Positions 19,198 to 28,320 of a stretch of DNA of 62,969 nt are shown in pieces. The notes under the pieces are model-generated. The model did no database searches. It was not told where the DNA came from and saw nothing but the letters and a program-made list of their open reading frames with translations. This DNA is from Bacteroidaceae bacterium. Its GTDB lineage: Bacteria; Bacteroidota; Bacteroidia; Bacteroidales; Bacteroidaceae. How positions within the stretch are numbered: position 1 is the first letter of the stretch; each line of letters starts with the position of its first letter. The stretch covers positions 1 to 62,969 of the forward strand of contig JAKSLJ010000018.1 of assembly GCA_024401275.1 (NCBI GenBank). Reading direction: 5' to 3'. The translations under genes were made by a program, and so were the position numbers.

Positions 19198-20151
19198 ATG
19201 AATCTGAAACCACAGTACATCGCCGACGAAAAACGCTACGACAAGCTTGAAACTGCGTACAACAAATGCGGCAACTCGGGCATTCTCCTGCCTAAAGTTT
19301 CGCTCGGTTTTTGGCATAATTTCGGTTATGAAGCACCTTATGATCGTAGTCGCGCCATTACCCACTATGCCTTCGACCACGGAGTAACACACTTTGACCT
19401 TGCCAACAACTATGGACCTCCTTATGGCTCTGCCGAGGAAACATTCGGAAAGCTCATGGCTGAAGACTTCCGTCCATATCGCGACGAGCTATTCATCGCA
19501 ACAAAAGCCGGCTATGACATGTGGCAGGGACCTTACGGCGACGGAGGCTCTCGCAAGTATCTCATGGCGAGCATAGACCAAAGCCTTAAGCGCATGAACC
19601 TTGACTATGTTGATCTTTTCTACAGTCATCGTTACGACCCAAATACTCCACTTGAAGAAACTCTTCAGGCCATGGTTGACATTGTCCACCAAGGCAAGGC
19701 TCTCTATCTCGGCATTTCAAACTGGCCTCTTGAAGCGTTGAAGTTCGGAAACGAGTTTCTCAAGAATCACGGCTGTCCGCTGCTCATCTATCAAGGAAAA
19801 CTGAACATGATAAACCGTGCCCCGATGGAACAGGGCATCTTGGACTATTGCCACGAAAACGGCATCGGTTTCATAGCTTTCTCTCCTCTTGCCCAGGGAC
19901 TTCTTACAGATCGTTACCTCAACGGCATTCCAGAAGACAGCCGCATGGCGAAGAATTTCTTCCTTAAGAAGGAGCACCTTACTCCGGAACTACTCGCCCA
20001 GCTCAATGAGTGGCAGGCAGAGGCCACGAAACAGGGCATCACGCTTGCCGAATATGCTCTCCGCTGGATTCTCGCTCAGCAAGGTGTTACCAGCGTCCTC
20101 GTCGGAGCAAGCAGCACAGCTCAGCTAGAAAAGAACCTACGAGTAATGTAA
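19198..20151 (+). CDS. Aldo/keto reductase, C-terminally shortened
   Basis: A 317-residue TIM-barrel oxidoreductase close to the YghZ/L-glyceraldehyde-3-phosphate reductase group. The catalytic tetrad is visible: Asp and Tyr in HFDLANNYGPPYGSAEE, Lys in FIATKAGYDMWQGPYG, His in DLFYSHRYDPNTP. The NADPH-binding end reads SVLVGASSTAQLEKNLRVM and then stops. Relatives continue about 30 residues further (a final helix region after QLEKN). The stop codon lies 6 bases before a 20-bp perfect hairpin, so the tail may have been lost when that repeat arose. It could still be active because the cofactor site is largely present. Confidence 0.88.
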   Translation: MNLKPQYIADEKRYDKLETAYNKCGNSGILLPKVSLGFWHNFGYEAPYDRSRAITHYAFDHGVTHFDLANNYGPPYGSAEETFGKLMAEDFRPYRDELFIATKAGYDMWQGPYGDGGSRKYLMASIDQSLKRMNLDYVDLFYSHRYDPNTPLEETLQAMVDIVHQGKALYLGISNWPLEALKFGNEFLKNHGCPLLIYQGKLNMINRAPMEQGILDYCHENGIGFIAFSPLAQGLLTDRYLNGIPEDSRMAKNFFLKKEHLTPELLAQLNEWQAEATKQGITLAEYALRWILAQQGVTSVLVGASSTAQLEKNLRVM

Positions 20152-20157
20152 ATCATT

Positions 20158-20202
20158 GCGGAATGTTGCGGAATGTCGCTATGACATTCCGCAACATTCC
20201 GC
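20158..20202. repeat. 20-bp perfect hairpin abutting the shortened reductase
   Basis: Arms 20158-20177 and 20183-20202 are exact reverse complements with a 5-base loop (GCTAT). Inside, the unit GCGGAATGTT is repeated, and further copies of ATTCCGC continue to 20215. Functionally it could terminate both convergent genes, though no T tract is present. Confidence 0.85.
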
Positions 20203-20317
20203 AAACATTCCGCACATATTCCAAAGACACACGACGCAAAATCTCTAGAATGGAGCTTAAAAATTTGTGGATAGTGATACAAAAGTTGACACTCTTTAAA
20301 ATCAATTCCTACAAGAA

Positions 20318-21622
20318 CTAAGGGCAGACAGCACGAACAACCAGACCATAACAACGGTCGCTGCTGCCATCGCTAACTCCATCAGGTTGGAAATAGAGGC
20401 CGTACGCGATGTCCGAGTAGTAGGTGAATATTTCAAATGTCAAAGATGACCAGTAGTTGCCATAGGTGCCGACACCGTTGAGCGAATCATTATTGCGATA
20501 ACCAGCAGCAGGGAGGAAAATGGAGTTACCATTAGAACCTGTTACCTTATAACCATTCACACCATTCAAAGAAGTCCACGTCCAAGTGCATTTCTCTCGC
20601 AATTCATCCTGTTCAGCCTTCGTTGGCATGCGCCAAGAACCGCCCAAAATTACACGAGCTGCGTCATCAGAAAATTCAAGGGGCGCAGTTGTAGGGGTAA
20701 AGTACTTAGTTATGTTATTATAATTACCATTGCACCATCTGTATGTACTCCAGTCGTAGATTGTCTTTGGGCTTGTCTCGCCCCACGCAAAATAGTAACC
20801 GGAATCTTCCGGCTTGCTAGCGCCAACATTACACGTCGCCCATTTAACGGATAAACCGAGATTAACATATTCGTGACCGTTTATGTAGCCATTTGTGCCA
20901 ATTGGACCATCATCACCGCCTGCTTCAAGAGCAGAAACTCTATTCCCAAGAGAACTGATAGCATCTTCAACAGTAGTAACCCTACCATTTAACGCTTCAA
21001 CATTGCCCTCAAGGTTTTCAATCTTTGAGGCAGATTTCTTCAAATCGGCATTATCCTTCTCAAGAATTGACACTTTTGACAGGAGACTAATATTATCTTT
21101 TTCAAGAGTTGACAATTTTGATTTGAGAGTACTGTTATCATTTTCAAGATTTTCCACCTTCGATAGGAGAGACTTATAATCAGAAAGTAGCGTCTTCAAG
21201 TTTTGAATTTCTTGCTGAGCCTCAACAAAGCCCGGAATGCTTTGGGCTACCATGGCATAAGGGACAGAGACAAAAGGGAAAACAGAGGTATGTGAGCCTG
21301 CAACAATTTTCACTCCCAAAGAACCTTTGCAAAAATCAACATCTTCAAAATTAACACTTCCCGTGCGACTGCCAGTACCTATCTTCAGTGTAAAAGCTCC
21401 GTTGGCATTTGTGTTCACAACATGCGACTCACTATAGACAGTAGGATGATCCGACTGAGTAAGGTTCGGGTCGGTAGCGATATTGATGATGGAAACGGAA
21501 ACCTTAACTTGAGAGTTCTTCTCGGCTACAACACCATGATAATTGAAACACTTTGGCACTTGTGCAAATGCTGCTGCCGTAGCAAAAAAGGCTAGGAAGA
21601 GAAGAAAAAGGAGTTTTTTCAT
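20318..21622 (-). CDS. Secreted fibre-like protein with coiled coil and FISUMP/C-type-lectin-like head
   Basis: A 434-residue exported protein (signal MKKLLFLLFLAFFATAAAFAQ). Residues about 22-125 form a beta domain found at the front of many Bacteroidetes surface proteins (NYHGVVAEKN ... LSVPYA-like FVSVPYAMVAQ). Residues about 135-235 are heptad coiled coil (LENDNSTLKSKLSTLEKDN and repeats), expected to trimerise. The C-terminal domain (about 245-434) has the FISUMP pattern: LGLSVKWATCNVGA, YFAWGETSPK, GGSWRMPTKAEQDEL, FLPAAGYRN, GNYWSSL, closing VVRAVCP. The fold is probably C-type-lectin-like, so it may bind a ligand or glycan. It is last in the GH9 operon. Confidence 0.75.
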   Translation of the reverse strand: MKKLLFLLFLAFFATAAAFAQVPKCFNYHGVVAEKNSQVKVSVSIINIATDPNLTQSDHPTVYSESHVVNTNANGAFTLKIGTGSRTGSVNFEDVDFCKGSLGVKIVAGSHTSVFPFVSVPYAMVAQSIPGFVEAQQEIQNLKTLLSDYKSLLSKVENLENDNSTLKSKLSTLEKDNISLLSKVSILEKDNADLKKSASKIENLEGNVEALNGRVTTVEDAISSLGNRVSALEAGGDDGPIGTNGYINGHEYVNLGLSVKWATCNVGASKPEDSGYYFAWGETSPKTIYDWSTYRWCNGNYNNITKYFTPTTAPLEFSDDAARVILGGSWRMPTKAEQDELREKCTWTWTSLNGVNGYKVTGSNGNSIFLPAAGYRNNDSLNGVGTYGNYWSSLTFEIFTYYSDIAYGLYFQPDGVSDGSSDRCYGLVVRAVCP

Positions 21623-21645
21623 AATATTCTGAAAAGTATTTTATA

Positions 21646-22089
21646 TTAACGGGAAATCTTTATAACCTTTGCGCCTTTGCCCTTAACATCCACTTTGACA
21701 ATGATAATCCCTGAGGATGGAAGCGAAATAACAACTTCGGGGACGATCAGCGACTGACTTTCAAGCAGCTTGCCGTCTGGAGATGCAATGGTAATAACTG
21801 TGCCACTGGCAACATCCTCTGCCGAAATCTTTATGAGCAGTTTGTCGTCAGGAGTCCTTTTCAGCATGACATCTCCAACAACTGCGCCTTTAACAGCAGT
21901 AATCTGCCCATACTCATTCTCGTATTCATAGAAAAGAGTTGAAGATAGCACATCGTCGGAAAGGCCGCATAAAACAGACGAAAATCCATCTTCAGCCGCG
22001 CCACCAGAATCAAGTCCGCCGACAAGTTCCTGAGCATTAACGACAGAAATGCCCATCAACAGGAATAGGGATAAGAATATTAGCTTCAT
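21646..22089 (-). CDS. Small secreted protein with sorting-domain-like C terminus
   Basis: A 147-residue protein with signal peptide MKLIFLSLFLLMGISVVNAQ. The last 80 residues (VITIASPDGKLL, VVISLPSSGIIIVKVDVKG, KVIKISR) resemble the type A sorting domains of the Bacteroidetes type IX secretion system, a beta-sandwich ending in a Lys/Arg tail. The rest (Gly/Asp-rich, about 21-65) is not recognised. It lies 23 bases before the coiled-coil protein and 34 after the lipoprotein. Confidence 0.65.
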   Translation of the reverse strand: MKLIFLSLFLLMGISVVNAQELVGGLDSGGAAEDGFSSVLCGLSDDVLSSTLFYEYENEYGQITAVKGAVVGDVMLKRTPDDKLLIKISAEDVASGTVITIASPDGKLLESQSLIVPEVVISLPSSGIIIVKVDVKGKGAKVIKISR

Positions 22090-22123
22090 AGTTACTTCGA
22101 TTCTTTCGCAAAGGTAAGCAACC

Positions 22124-22771
22124 TTACTCCTTCACATAGACCTTTGTGTCGTTCTCAATTGTTAGAGTCTTGCCATCCGAAATTGAGGCTTTAACTTCTT
22201 CACCACCATTCTTTGCAACAACGAGAGTTATCTCGCCAGCTTCATCGTTGAAGAGTTTCCATTCCTTAACAGGGAAGTTAGGATTATTGATGGAAGAAGC
22301 AATGCCTTTTGTCCTAAGTTCCAAACCGATCTTCTTGCCAGGATGCTCAGGGTCATCGGTAGTCCATTTACCGATAGCATCAGCGTATGTCTTCGGTGTT
22401 TCAATGTATGTAACGCGTGGCTTCTCATCTATGCGACCAGTAAAGTCCACCTGGCAGAGACTTCCCTCTATGATGCCATGGCAGTTTGACTTATCAACAT
22501 CATCTTCATTGATGATGAATGTTACTGTGTCATTCTCCTCGCCATAGCAATAGAGAACAAGATTATGCATGGACGAACCGTCGCCGATAATGCCGACAAA
22601 AGTTGAATCACCTATGAGTCCAGGTGCGCCCTCATCGCCAGCAACAATAAGATCTTCCTCAGAAAGGATAGTATCAGAGTCAACATCGCTTGAGTTGCCT
22701 CCCACCATACCGCCACAAGCTGACATTCCCATCACAGCCATTGCAGTAAGTAAATAAGCAAGTTTCTTCAT
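22124..22771 (-). CDS. Lipocalin-like lipoprotein
   Basis: A 215-residue protein with lipobox MGMSAC (Cys about residue 19) followed by a Ser/Asp-rich tether. The folded part (about 65-215) is beta-rich and ends in a pattern seen in Bacteroidetes lipocalin-like domains (AIGKWTT..., WKLFNDEAGEITLVV, KTLTIENDTKVYVKE). It probably sits in the outer membrane and binds a small ligand. Its place between a GH9 enzyme and two secreted proteins suggests a surface role. Confidence 0.65.
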   Translation of the reverse strand: MKKLAYLLTAMAVMGMSACGGMVGGNSSDVDSDTILSEEDLIVAGDEGAPGLIGDSTFVGIIGDGSSMHNLVLYCYGEENDTVTFIINEDDVDKSNCHGIIEGSLCQVDFTGRIDEKPRVTYIETPKTYADAIGKWTTDDPEHPGKKIGLELRTKGIASSINNPNFPVKEWKLFNDEAGEITLVVAKNGGEEVKASISDGKTLTIENDTKVYVKE

Positions 22772-22827
22772 ATATTATAATGAAAAGATTATTATTTGTT
22801 TATCTCTAAAAGGTACTAGAGATGTGT

Positions 22828-24567
22828 TTAGTTATCTTGAAGTGTCTGCAATGCAGCTGTTAAAGCCACGAGAGCGGCGTTCCAGTTGATTGCGATTTCG
22901 TTTGTAGTAAACGAACCTTGATTGTCTGCATAGCGCTTGTCAGGCTGCTCTGATTCATAGTACTTACCTTCATTAGCCGTTGCATTTGGTCCACCTACAA
23001 GGAGTCCAGGTATAGGTTCCTTTATTCCGTCAGCTGAAGAAATACGGTGATGAGGATTCATAGGGCTCTTCTTTCCAAAGCCTGTAACGAAACACATGCC
23101 GAGCGGATTGCGGCCAAGCATATAGTCGGCATTGCGACGAGCATTAATGAGATAGCGCTTATCCTTAGTTACCTTGTATGCCTGCAAGAGAAGAATAGCC
23201 TCTGTAGCAGCACCTTCAGCCATACTTGCCCAGTGGAAATCTGACTTCTTGTTACCGAAAGGTGCAAGATACATTGACTTTCCAGAATTCTCAATATAGT
23301 TATTTGCCCATTCAACAAGCTTGTTCTTTGCAAACTCCTCCATTGGAATAACCTCAGGTGTACGAAGTTTTGTGCTGCAGTTCCAGTTCATCAACCATGA
23401 AGTAAGACCGAGTGCACCAACATTTCCCCAAACCGGAACGATGATATTCTTTGGCTTGTTTGCTTCAATCTCCTGCATATACACATCATTTCCAGTAGCT
23501 AGATAGAGTTCAACAGATGCCCAGAAGAGTTCATCCTTGGCATTTTCATCATCGTAAGTACCAGTATATATCTGCGGAGTATATTTCTTGTTAAGCTCAT
23601 TCTGACGATAATACACTTCAGGATTCTTCAAAGCCCAGATATAAGCCTTCTTGGCTGCATCAAGAGCCTTCTGGCTAAAACCTGGGAACTGTCTTTCATA
23701 AGGTGCATAGAAACGAGATGCCATTGCCATGCAAGCAGCGAAATCAAGAGAAGCACATGTTGTCTTCTGAACAACATAGCGAGTCTGATGGCAATCCTTC
23801 GGCATGACAAAAGGATCGAAACTCGGATCTGTCAACTTATGATAGAGACCTCCGTCCTCATCCTGCATGGTAAGCATCCACTCAAGATTATAATAAAGTT
23901 CATTCAAGAAGTCTGGCACATAATTGCCCGACTCTGGAATATTAACTTCAAGATTGCGGAGATATTCTTCTGTAAGCGGATAGATATTGAGCATCTGACC
24001 GATGGCAAAAGCTGAGTTCACGATATATTTGTTGTAATCACCCGCATCATACCATCCCTTTGGAGAAGAAATCTTGGTACCTGCTGGACGAATACTTGTT
24101 GCAGCAGAAGGGTGAACAAGTACCTCCGTATCCATGTGTGCAGCAGGTCTGCTCCACTGTCCTGCATACTTAGCCTCTATCGGCATTCCTGAACGCTGAT
24201 AGTAGAACGCCTTAATTCCAGCGCGACAAAGATCGTCAAGAGCATCTTTCTTTACAACGAAAGTAGCCTTGGTCTTGTTTATCTCCAATGTATATGTACC
24301 AGGCTTAGTGATAGACGACATGTCTATGCGATAGCTCTTCTCAGAAGAGAAACTAGAATAAGCGGAACCTGAAGGAAATCCTTTTAGCACTTTCTTTCCG
24401 TTCTCGTCAGTAACAGAAAACCTCTTGAGTGGCTTAACACACTCAATAATTGCCACTTTTTCCTGATGAGGATAATAACCAACTTGGTTGAGTCGGATTT
24501 CTGTTTCCTGTGCCGAAGCACTAATTGCAGCTGCCGCAAAAGCCAACGAAAATATTGTTTTTTTCAT
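22828..24567 (-). CDS. GH9 endoglucanase with N-terminal Ig-like domain
   Basis: A 579-residue secreted enzyme (signal MKKTIFSLAFAAAAISASAQ). Residues about 22-105 are the CelD_N-type Ig-like domain (IRLNQVGYYPHQEKVAII ... GTYTLEI). The (alpha/alpha)6 barrel has the catalytic base pair in GWYDAGDYNKY (Asp174/Asp177) and the catalytic acid in TNEIAINWNAAL (Glu557), with the NPHHR signature before it. It cleaves beta-1,4-glucans such as cellulose, lichenan or xyloglucan. No SusC/SusD pair is adjacent, so this is not a classical polysaccharide utilisation locus. It heads a four-gene minus-strand run. Confidence 0.93.
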   Translation of the reverse strand: MKKTIFSLAFAAAAISASAQETEIRLNQVGYYPHQEKVAIIECVKPLKRFSVTDENGKKVLKGFPSGSAYSSFSSEKSYRIDMSSITKPGTYTLEINKTKATFVVKKDALDDLCRAGIKAFYYQRSGMPIEAKYAGQWSRPAAHMDTEVLVHPSAATSIRPAGTKISSPKGWYDAGDYNKYIVNSAFAIGQMLNIYPLTEEYLRNLEVNIPESGNYVPDFLNELYYNLEWMLTMQDEDGGLYHKLTDPSFDPFVMPKDCHQTRYVVQKTTCASLDFAACMAMASRFYAPYERQFPGFSQKALDAAKKAYIWALKNPEVYYRQNELNKKYTPQIYTGTYDDENAKDELFWASVELYLATGNDVYMQEIEANKPKNIIVPVWGNVGALGLTSWLMNWNCSTKLRTPEVIPMEEFAKNKLVEWANNYIENSGKSMYLAPFGNKKSDFHWASMAEGAATEAILLLQAYKVTKDKRYLINARRNADYMLGRNPLGMCFVTGFGKKSPMNPHHRISSADGIKEPIPGLLVGGPNATANEGKYYESEQPDKRYADNQGSFTTNEIAINWNAALVALTAALQTLQDN

Positions 24568-24601
24568 AGTTAGAGCAATATATTATCTTCCTAAATTGCA
24601 G

Positions 24602-24609
24602 CAAAGTTA
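24602..24609 (-). promoter_or_regulatory. -7 element for the GH9 operon
   Basis: CAAAGTTA on plus reads TAACTTTG on minus, 35 bases upstream of the GH9 start. Confidence 0.5.
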
Positions 24610-24641
24610 CAAATAATCGTGAGATTTCAAAAGAAATAAAC

Positions 24642-24680
24642 AAAAAAAACTCCATTTCAGTGAAGAAATGGAGTCTTTTT
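24642..24680. terminator. Bidirectional-looking terminator after rplQ
   Basis: ACTCCATTTC (24649-24658) pairs with GAAATGGAGT (24665-24674). Reading along the minus strand the stem is followed by eight T residues, so it ends the ribosomal operon before the GH9 promoter. Confidence 0.75.
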
Positions 24681-24730
24681 GTATAGAATGATTAAAAATC
24701 AAGCTATGTAATACCACTTTAAGCCTCAGC

Positions 24731-25255
24731 TTATGCCTCTGCTGGTGCCTCAGTAGCCTCTGCAACAACTTCAGCAACCTCTGCCTTCTTACCGCCGCGA
24801 CCACGACGAGTCTTCTTAGCAGCTGCCTTAGGAGTCTTAGCCATGTTCTCGTCGAAGTCAACGAGTTCAATGAAGCAGATATCAGCAGCATCACCCTTAC
24901 GGAAACCGAGCTTGATGATACGAGTGTAACCACCTGGGCGGTTACCTACCTTCTGTGCGATACCGTCAACCAAGATTGTGTTTCCAGCCTCGTCCTGAGC
25001 CTTCTTACCGAAGAGTTCTGTAACAGCAGCCTTGTTCTGGAGATAACGGAAAACTACACGACGGTTTGTTGTAGTATCATTCTTAGCACGAGTGATGAGT
25101 GGCTCGATGAACTTCTTGAGTTCCTTAGCCTTAGCTACAGTCGTAGTGATTCTTTTGTGCTCGCTCAAGATCAGAGAGATCGCCATGTTAGAGAGCATAG
25201 CGCTTCTGTGAGAAGCAGTACGACTGAGGTGGTTGAATTTCTTATTATGTCTCAT
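24731..25255 (-). CDS. rplQ: 50S ribosomal protein L17
   Basis: A 174-residue protein. The L17 core ([21 protein letters not shown] ... LIRAKN-like [16 protein letters not shown] ... [20 protein letters not shown]) takes up about 135 residues. The Ala/Glu/Lys-rich tail ([21 protein letters not shown] and on) is typical of Bacteroidetes and lengthens it compared with the 127-residue E. coli protein. It is the last gene of the alpha operon and is followed by a clear terminator. Confidence 0.97.
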   Translation of the reverse strand: MRHNKKFNHLSRTASHRSAMLSNMAISLILSEHKRITTTVAKAKELKKFIEPLITRAKNDTTTNRRVVFRYLQNKAAVTELFGKKAQDEAGNTILVDGIAQKVGNRPGGYTRIIKLGFRKGDAADICFIELVDFDENMAKTPKAAAKKTRRGRGGKKAEVAEVVAEATEAPAEA

Positions 25256-25270
25256 TTTTATTTTTTGTTT

Positions 25271-26254
25271 TTACAGTTTGTAAACTGAAATGTCAGTTCC
25301 AAAAGAAAGATTCAGACTCTCGAGCAAATCATCAAGCTCAGAAAGCGATTTCTTACCAAAGTTGCGGAACTTAAGGAGATCAGCCTTGTTGTACTGAACG
25401 AGGTCTCCGAGAGTGTCAACATCAGCAGCCTTGAGGCAGTTGAGTGCACGAACAGAGAGGTTCATATCTACGAGGCGAGTCTTAAGCAGCTGACGCATGT
25501 GAAGGATTTCCTCGTCGAACTCCTGATTGATATCAGTGTCAATGTTCTCAAGAGTAATCTTTTCATCAGAGAAGAGCATGAAGTGATAGATAAGAATCTT
25601 AGCAGCTTCTTTGATAGCGTCCTTTGGACTAATGGAACCGTCCGTTGTTACTTCAAGGTTGAGCTTGTCGTAGTCAGTCTTCTGCTCTACGCGGTAAGGC
25701 TCAACGCTATATTTAACGTTACGGATTGGGGTGTAAATAGAATCGATAGGAAGTACATTTACATCTGTACAGTATTCACGGTTTTCATCAGCAGGAACAT
25801 AACCGCGTCCCTTGTTGATCGTGAGGTCAATCTGCAGCGATGCCTTTGAATCTAAATGACAAATCACCAATTCAGGGTTTAACACTTCAAATCCAGTCAG
25901 GTACTTGTTGATGTCGCCAGCCTTGAACTCAGTAGTGTTCTCGACAGTCACACTAACTTTCTCGTTCTCGAATTCTTCTACGATTTGCTTGAATCTCACT
26001 TGCTTGAGGTTCAAGATAATGTTGGTGACATCTTCACGCACACCTACTACAGAGGCAAACTCGTGCTCAACACCTTCAATCTTTACAGTGTTGATAGCGA
26101 AGCCCTCAAGAGATGAGAGAAGAATGCGTCGCAATGCATTACCTACGGTAACACCAAAGCCAGGCTCGAGAGGACGGAACTCAAACTTTCCGACCTTGTC
26201 GTTAGCCTCCAACATTACGACTTTGTCAGGTTTTTGAAATGCTAATATCGCCAT
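25271..26254 (-). CDS. rpoA: RNA polymerase alpha subunit
   Basis: A 327-residue protein. The N-terminal dimerisation domain has [21 protein letters not shown] and [26 protein letters not shown]; the C-terminal DNA- and activator-contact domain reads [21 protein letters not shown] ... [19 protein letters not shown]. It seeds RNA polymerase assembly. It lies 15 bases before rplQ and 11 bases after rpsD. Confidence 0.98.
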   Translation of the reverse strand: MAILAFQKPDKVVMLEANDKVGKFEFRPLEPGFGVTVGNALRRILLSSLEGFAINTVKIEGVEHEFASVVGVREDVTNIILNLKQVRFKQIVEEFENEKVSVTVENTTEFKAGDINKYLTGFEVLNPELVICHLDSKASLQIDLTINKGRGYVPADENREYCTDVNVLPIDSIYTPIRNVKYSVEPYRVEQKTDYDKLNLEVTTDGSISPKDAIKEAAKILIYHFMLFSDEKITLENIDTDINQEFDEEILHMRQLLKTRLVDMNLSVRALNCLKAADVDTLGDLVQYNKADLLKFRNFGKKSLSELDDLLESLNLSFGTDISVYKL

Positions 26255-26265
26255 TAGTTCAATGA

Positions 26266-26871
26266 TTATTTAGAGTACAATTCTACGATTAACTGTTCCT
26301 TGATGTTCTCGTTGATGTCAGAACGCTCAGGACGGTGAAGGAACTTACCGCTCTTTGTCTGTTCATCCCACTCAAGCCATGGAGTGTTTGCGTGAGCCTT
26401 GCCAGCGAGTGAAGCTTCGATGATTTCGAGGCTCTTAGACTTCTCACGAACACCTACGACCTGACCAGCCTTTAAAGAATATGAAGGAATGTTAACAACC
26501 TGTCCGTCAACTACGATGTGCTTGTGGTTTACAAGCTGACGAGCTGCACGACGAGTAGGAGCGATACCGAGACGGTAAACAACGTTGTCAAGGCGTGACT
26601 CAAGGAGCTGAAGAAGCACCTCACCTGTGATACCATCACTCTTAGCTGCCTTCTCGAAGAGGTTACGGAACTGGCGCTCGAGTACACCGTAAGTGTACTT
26701 GGCTTTCTGCTTCTCTGCCAACATGACACCGTACTCAGACATCTTGCGACGACGGTTGTTGCCATGCTGTCCAGGCGCGAAGTTACGCTTAGACAAAACT
26801 TTTTCAGAACCGAGGATAGCCTCACCGAAGCGGCGGTCGATTCTTGATTTTGGACCTGTATATCTAGCCAT
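26266..26871 (-). CDS. rpsD: 30S ribosomal protein S4
   Basis: A 201-residue protein with [19 protein letters not shown], the S4 RNA-binding domain [31 protein letters not shown], and the C-terminal [21 protein letters not shown]4 begins 30S assembly and in several bacteria represses its own operon. A 100-base gap, unusual in this otherwise tight operon, lies before its start and contains competing helices (see 26880-26943). Confidence 0.98.
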   Translation of the reverse strand: MARYTGPKSRIDRRFGEAILGSEKVLSKRNFAPGQHGNNRRRKMSEYGVMLAEKQKAKYTYGVLERQFRNLFEKAAKSDGITGEVLLQLLESRLDNVVYRLGIAPTRRAARQLVNHKHIVVDGQVVNIPSYSLKAGQVVGVREKSKSLEIIEASLAGKAHANTPWLEWDEQTKSGKFLHRPERSDINENIKEQLIVELYSK

Positions 26872-26879
26872 AAATGATT

Positions 26880-26943
26880 CCCCTACTAACTCCTTAGCTC
26901 ACGAAAAGGGGAAGGAGTACCGCATGCGGGGTTACATGCGGTA
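26880..26943 (-). promoter_or_regulatory. Structured leader immediately upstream of rpsD
   Basis: Three helices can be drawn: TACCGCAT (26918-26925) with ATGCGGTA (26936-26943); ACTCCTT (26889-26895) with AAGGAGT (26912-26918); and CCCCT (26880-26884) with AGGGG (26907-26911). The last two cross, so they are either a tight pseudoknot or two exclusive folds. The block ends 8 bases before the rpsD ATG. By analogy with S4 autoregulation in other bacteria this is a candidate S4-responsive element; the analogy is inference. Confidence 0.45.
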
Positions 26944-26971
26944 TATAAAAAATAATAATGAATGTAAATTC

Positions 26972-27358
26972 TTAGACCTTACGACGCTTTGGAGGGCGGC
27001 ATCCGTTGTGTGGAAGTGGAGTAACGTCAACGATTTCCATTACTTCGATACCACAGCTGTGGCATGCACGGATTGCAGACTCACGTCCGTTACCTGGACC
27101 CTTTACATAAGCCTTTACCTTGCGAAGACCGAGGTCAAATGCTACCTTAGCACAATCCTCTGCTGCCATCTGAGCTGCATAAGGAGTGTTCTTCTTTGAG
27201 CCACGGAATCCCATCTTACCTGCAGAAGACCAAGAAATTACCTGACCCTCGCTGTTTGCCAAAGTTACAATTACATTGTTGAAAGAGCTGTGAACATGAA
27301 GCTGTCCGATAGCGTCAACTTTGACATTTCTTTTCTTTGTAGTAGTTTTCTTTGCCAT
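26972..27358 (-). CDS. rpsK: 30S ribosomal protein S11
   Basis: A 128-residue protein with the S11 signatures [42 protein letters not shown], and the closing [17 protein letters not shown]. It lies in the platform of the 30S subunit and contacts mRNA near the E site. Ten bases separate it from rpsM. Confidence 0.98.
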   Translation of the reverse strand: MAKKTTTKKRNVKVDAIGQLHVHSSFNNVIVTLANSEGQVISWSSAGKMGFRGSKKNTPYAAQMAAEDCAKVAFDLGLRKVKAYVKGPGNGRESAIRACHSCGIEVMEIVDVTPLPHNGCRPPKRRKV

Positions 27359-27368
27359 GACTCAATTA

Positions 27369-27749
27369 TTATTTAGTAGCCTTCTTCTTATTAGCAACTG
27401 TCTTCTTTCTACCCTTGCGAGTACGAGCATTGTTCTTAGTGCTCTGACCGCGAACAGGAAGACCGTTACGATGACGAACTCCACGATAGCAACCAATATC
27501 CATCAGTCGCTTAATATTCATTTGGATCTCTGAACGGAGATCACCTTCAACCTTGAATTCAGCGCCGATAATTTCACGGATCTTGGCAGCCTGGTCGTCA
27601 TTCCACTCGTTGACCTTGAGGTCGCGGCTAACACCGGCTTTATCCAATATCTTTGCTGAACTACTTCGACCAATACCATAGATATAGGTCAATGCGATTT
27701 CGCCACGCTTATTCTGGGGCAAATCTACTCCAACAATTCTTATTGCCAT
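27369..27749 (-). CDS. rpsM: 30S ribosomal protein S13
   Basis: A 126-residue protein: [55 protein letters not shown], and the basic tail [22 protein letters not shown]. It contacts the P-site tRNA and bridges to the large subunit. Confidence 0.98.
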   Translation of the reverse strand: MAIRIVGVDLPQNKRGEIALTYIYGIGRSSSAKILDKAGVSRDLKVNEWNDDQAAKIREIIGAEFKVEGDLRSEIQMNIKRLMDIGCYRGVRHRNGLPVRGQSTKNNARTRKGRKKTVANKKKATK

Positions 27750-27799
27750 GTTGTTAGTTAATAATTAAATAAAGATTAAAAAAATAAAGTTTGTTAAGA

Positions 27800-27916
27800 T
27801 TAACCCTGACGTTGCTTGTACTTAGGGTTCTTCTTGTTGATTACGTACAGACGACCTCCGCGGCGAACCAACTTGCAGTCTGGAGTACGTGGTTTAACAG
27901 ATGCTCTTGTTTTCAT
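27800..27916 (-). CDS. rpmJ: 50S ribosomal protein L36
   Basis: A 38-residue gene read directly from the minus strand: [20 protein letters not shown] followed by [18 protein letters not shown]. The usual zinc-ribbon form has four metal ligands (three Cys and one His); here only one Cys remains (PDCKLV), so this is the zinc-free (C-minus) form. It sits between infA and rpsM as expected for the operon. Confidence 0.96.
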   Translation of the reverse strand: MKTRASVKPRTPDCKLVRRGGRLYVINKKNPKYKQRQG

Positions 27917-27940
27917 AAGAGATTTTATAATTGGTTTGAA

Positions 27941-28159
27941 TTATTTGTATCTGAAACTTATTCTTCCCTGTGTCAAATCGTATGGAGACATCTCTACTTT
28001 TACCTTATCTCCCGGAAGAATTCTGATGTAATGCATACGCATCTTGCCTGAGATTGTCGCTGTTATCGGACAACCATTCTCAAGCTCCACCTTGAACTTC
28101 GCGTTTGACAACGCTTCTACAACTGTACCATCGATCTCGATCGCAGATTGTTTTGCCAT
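27941..28159 (-). CDS. infA: Translation initiation factor IF-1
   Basis: A 72-residue S1-fold protein: [71 protein letters not shown]. It blocks the A site during initiation. It is the first gene of the transcript; in most Bacteroidales secY and map come before it, but here a promoter region and purH do. Confidence 0.98.
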   Translation of the reverse strand: MAKQSAIEIDGTVVEALSNAKFKVELENGCPITATISGKMRMHYIRILPGDKVKVEMSPYDLTQGRISFRYK

Positions 28160-28271
28160 AGAAAATGCTATAATAATTAATGTGTACTCTATTGAGTTTG
28201 TTTATACGATGTTTATGTGTATCGACACAAATATGGTGCACAGTCTTCTCGACCATGCGCAAATTTCGGTG

Positions 28272-28279
28272 CAAAATTA
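28272..28279 (-). promoter_or_regulatory. Possible -7 element for the infA-rplQ operon
   Basis: CAAAATTA on plus reads TAATTTTG on minus, about 113 bases before infA. The block with TTGATAATCACA just upstream is shared with the SGNH promoter region at 19100-19120. Confidence 0.4.
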
Positions 28280-28320
28280 GATAATTTTACCAAAAGAGTG
28301 TGATTATCAATAAAATAAAT

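Noticed and set aside
20318-21622. Diversity-generating retroelement target
   Set aside because: The C-type-lectin-like head raised the idea, but no reverse transcriptase or template repeat is in the window and the end of the gene is not rich in Asn/AAY codons. A remote element cannot be excluded.
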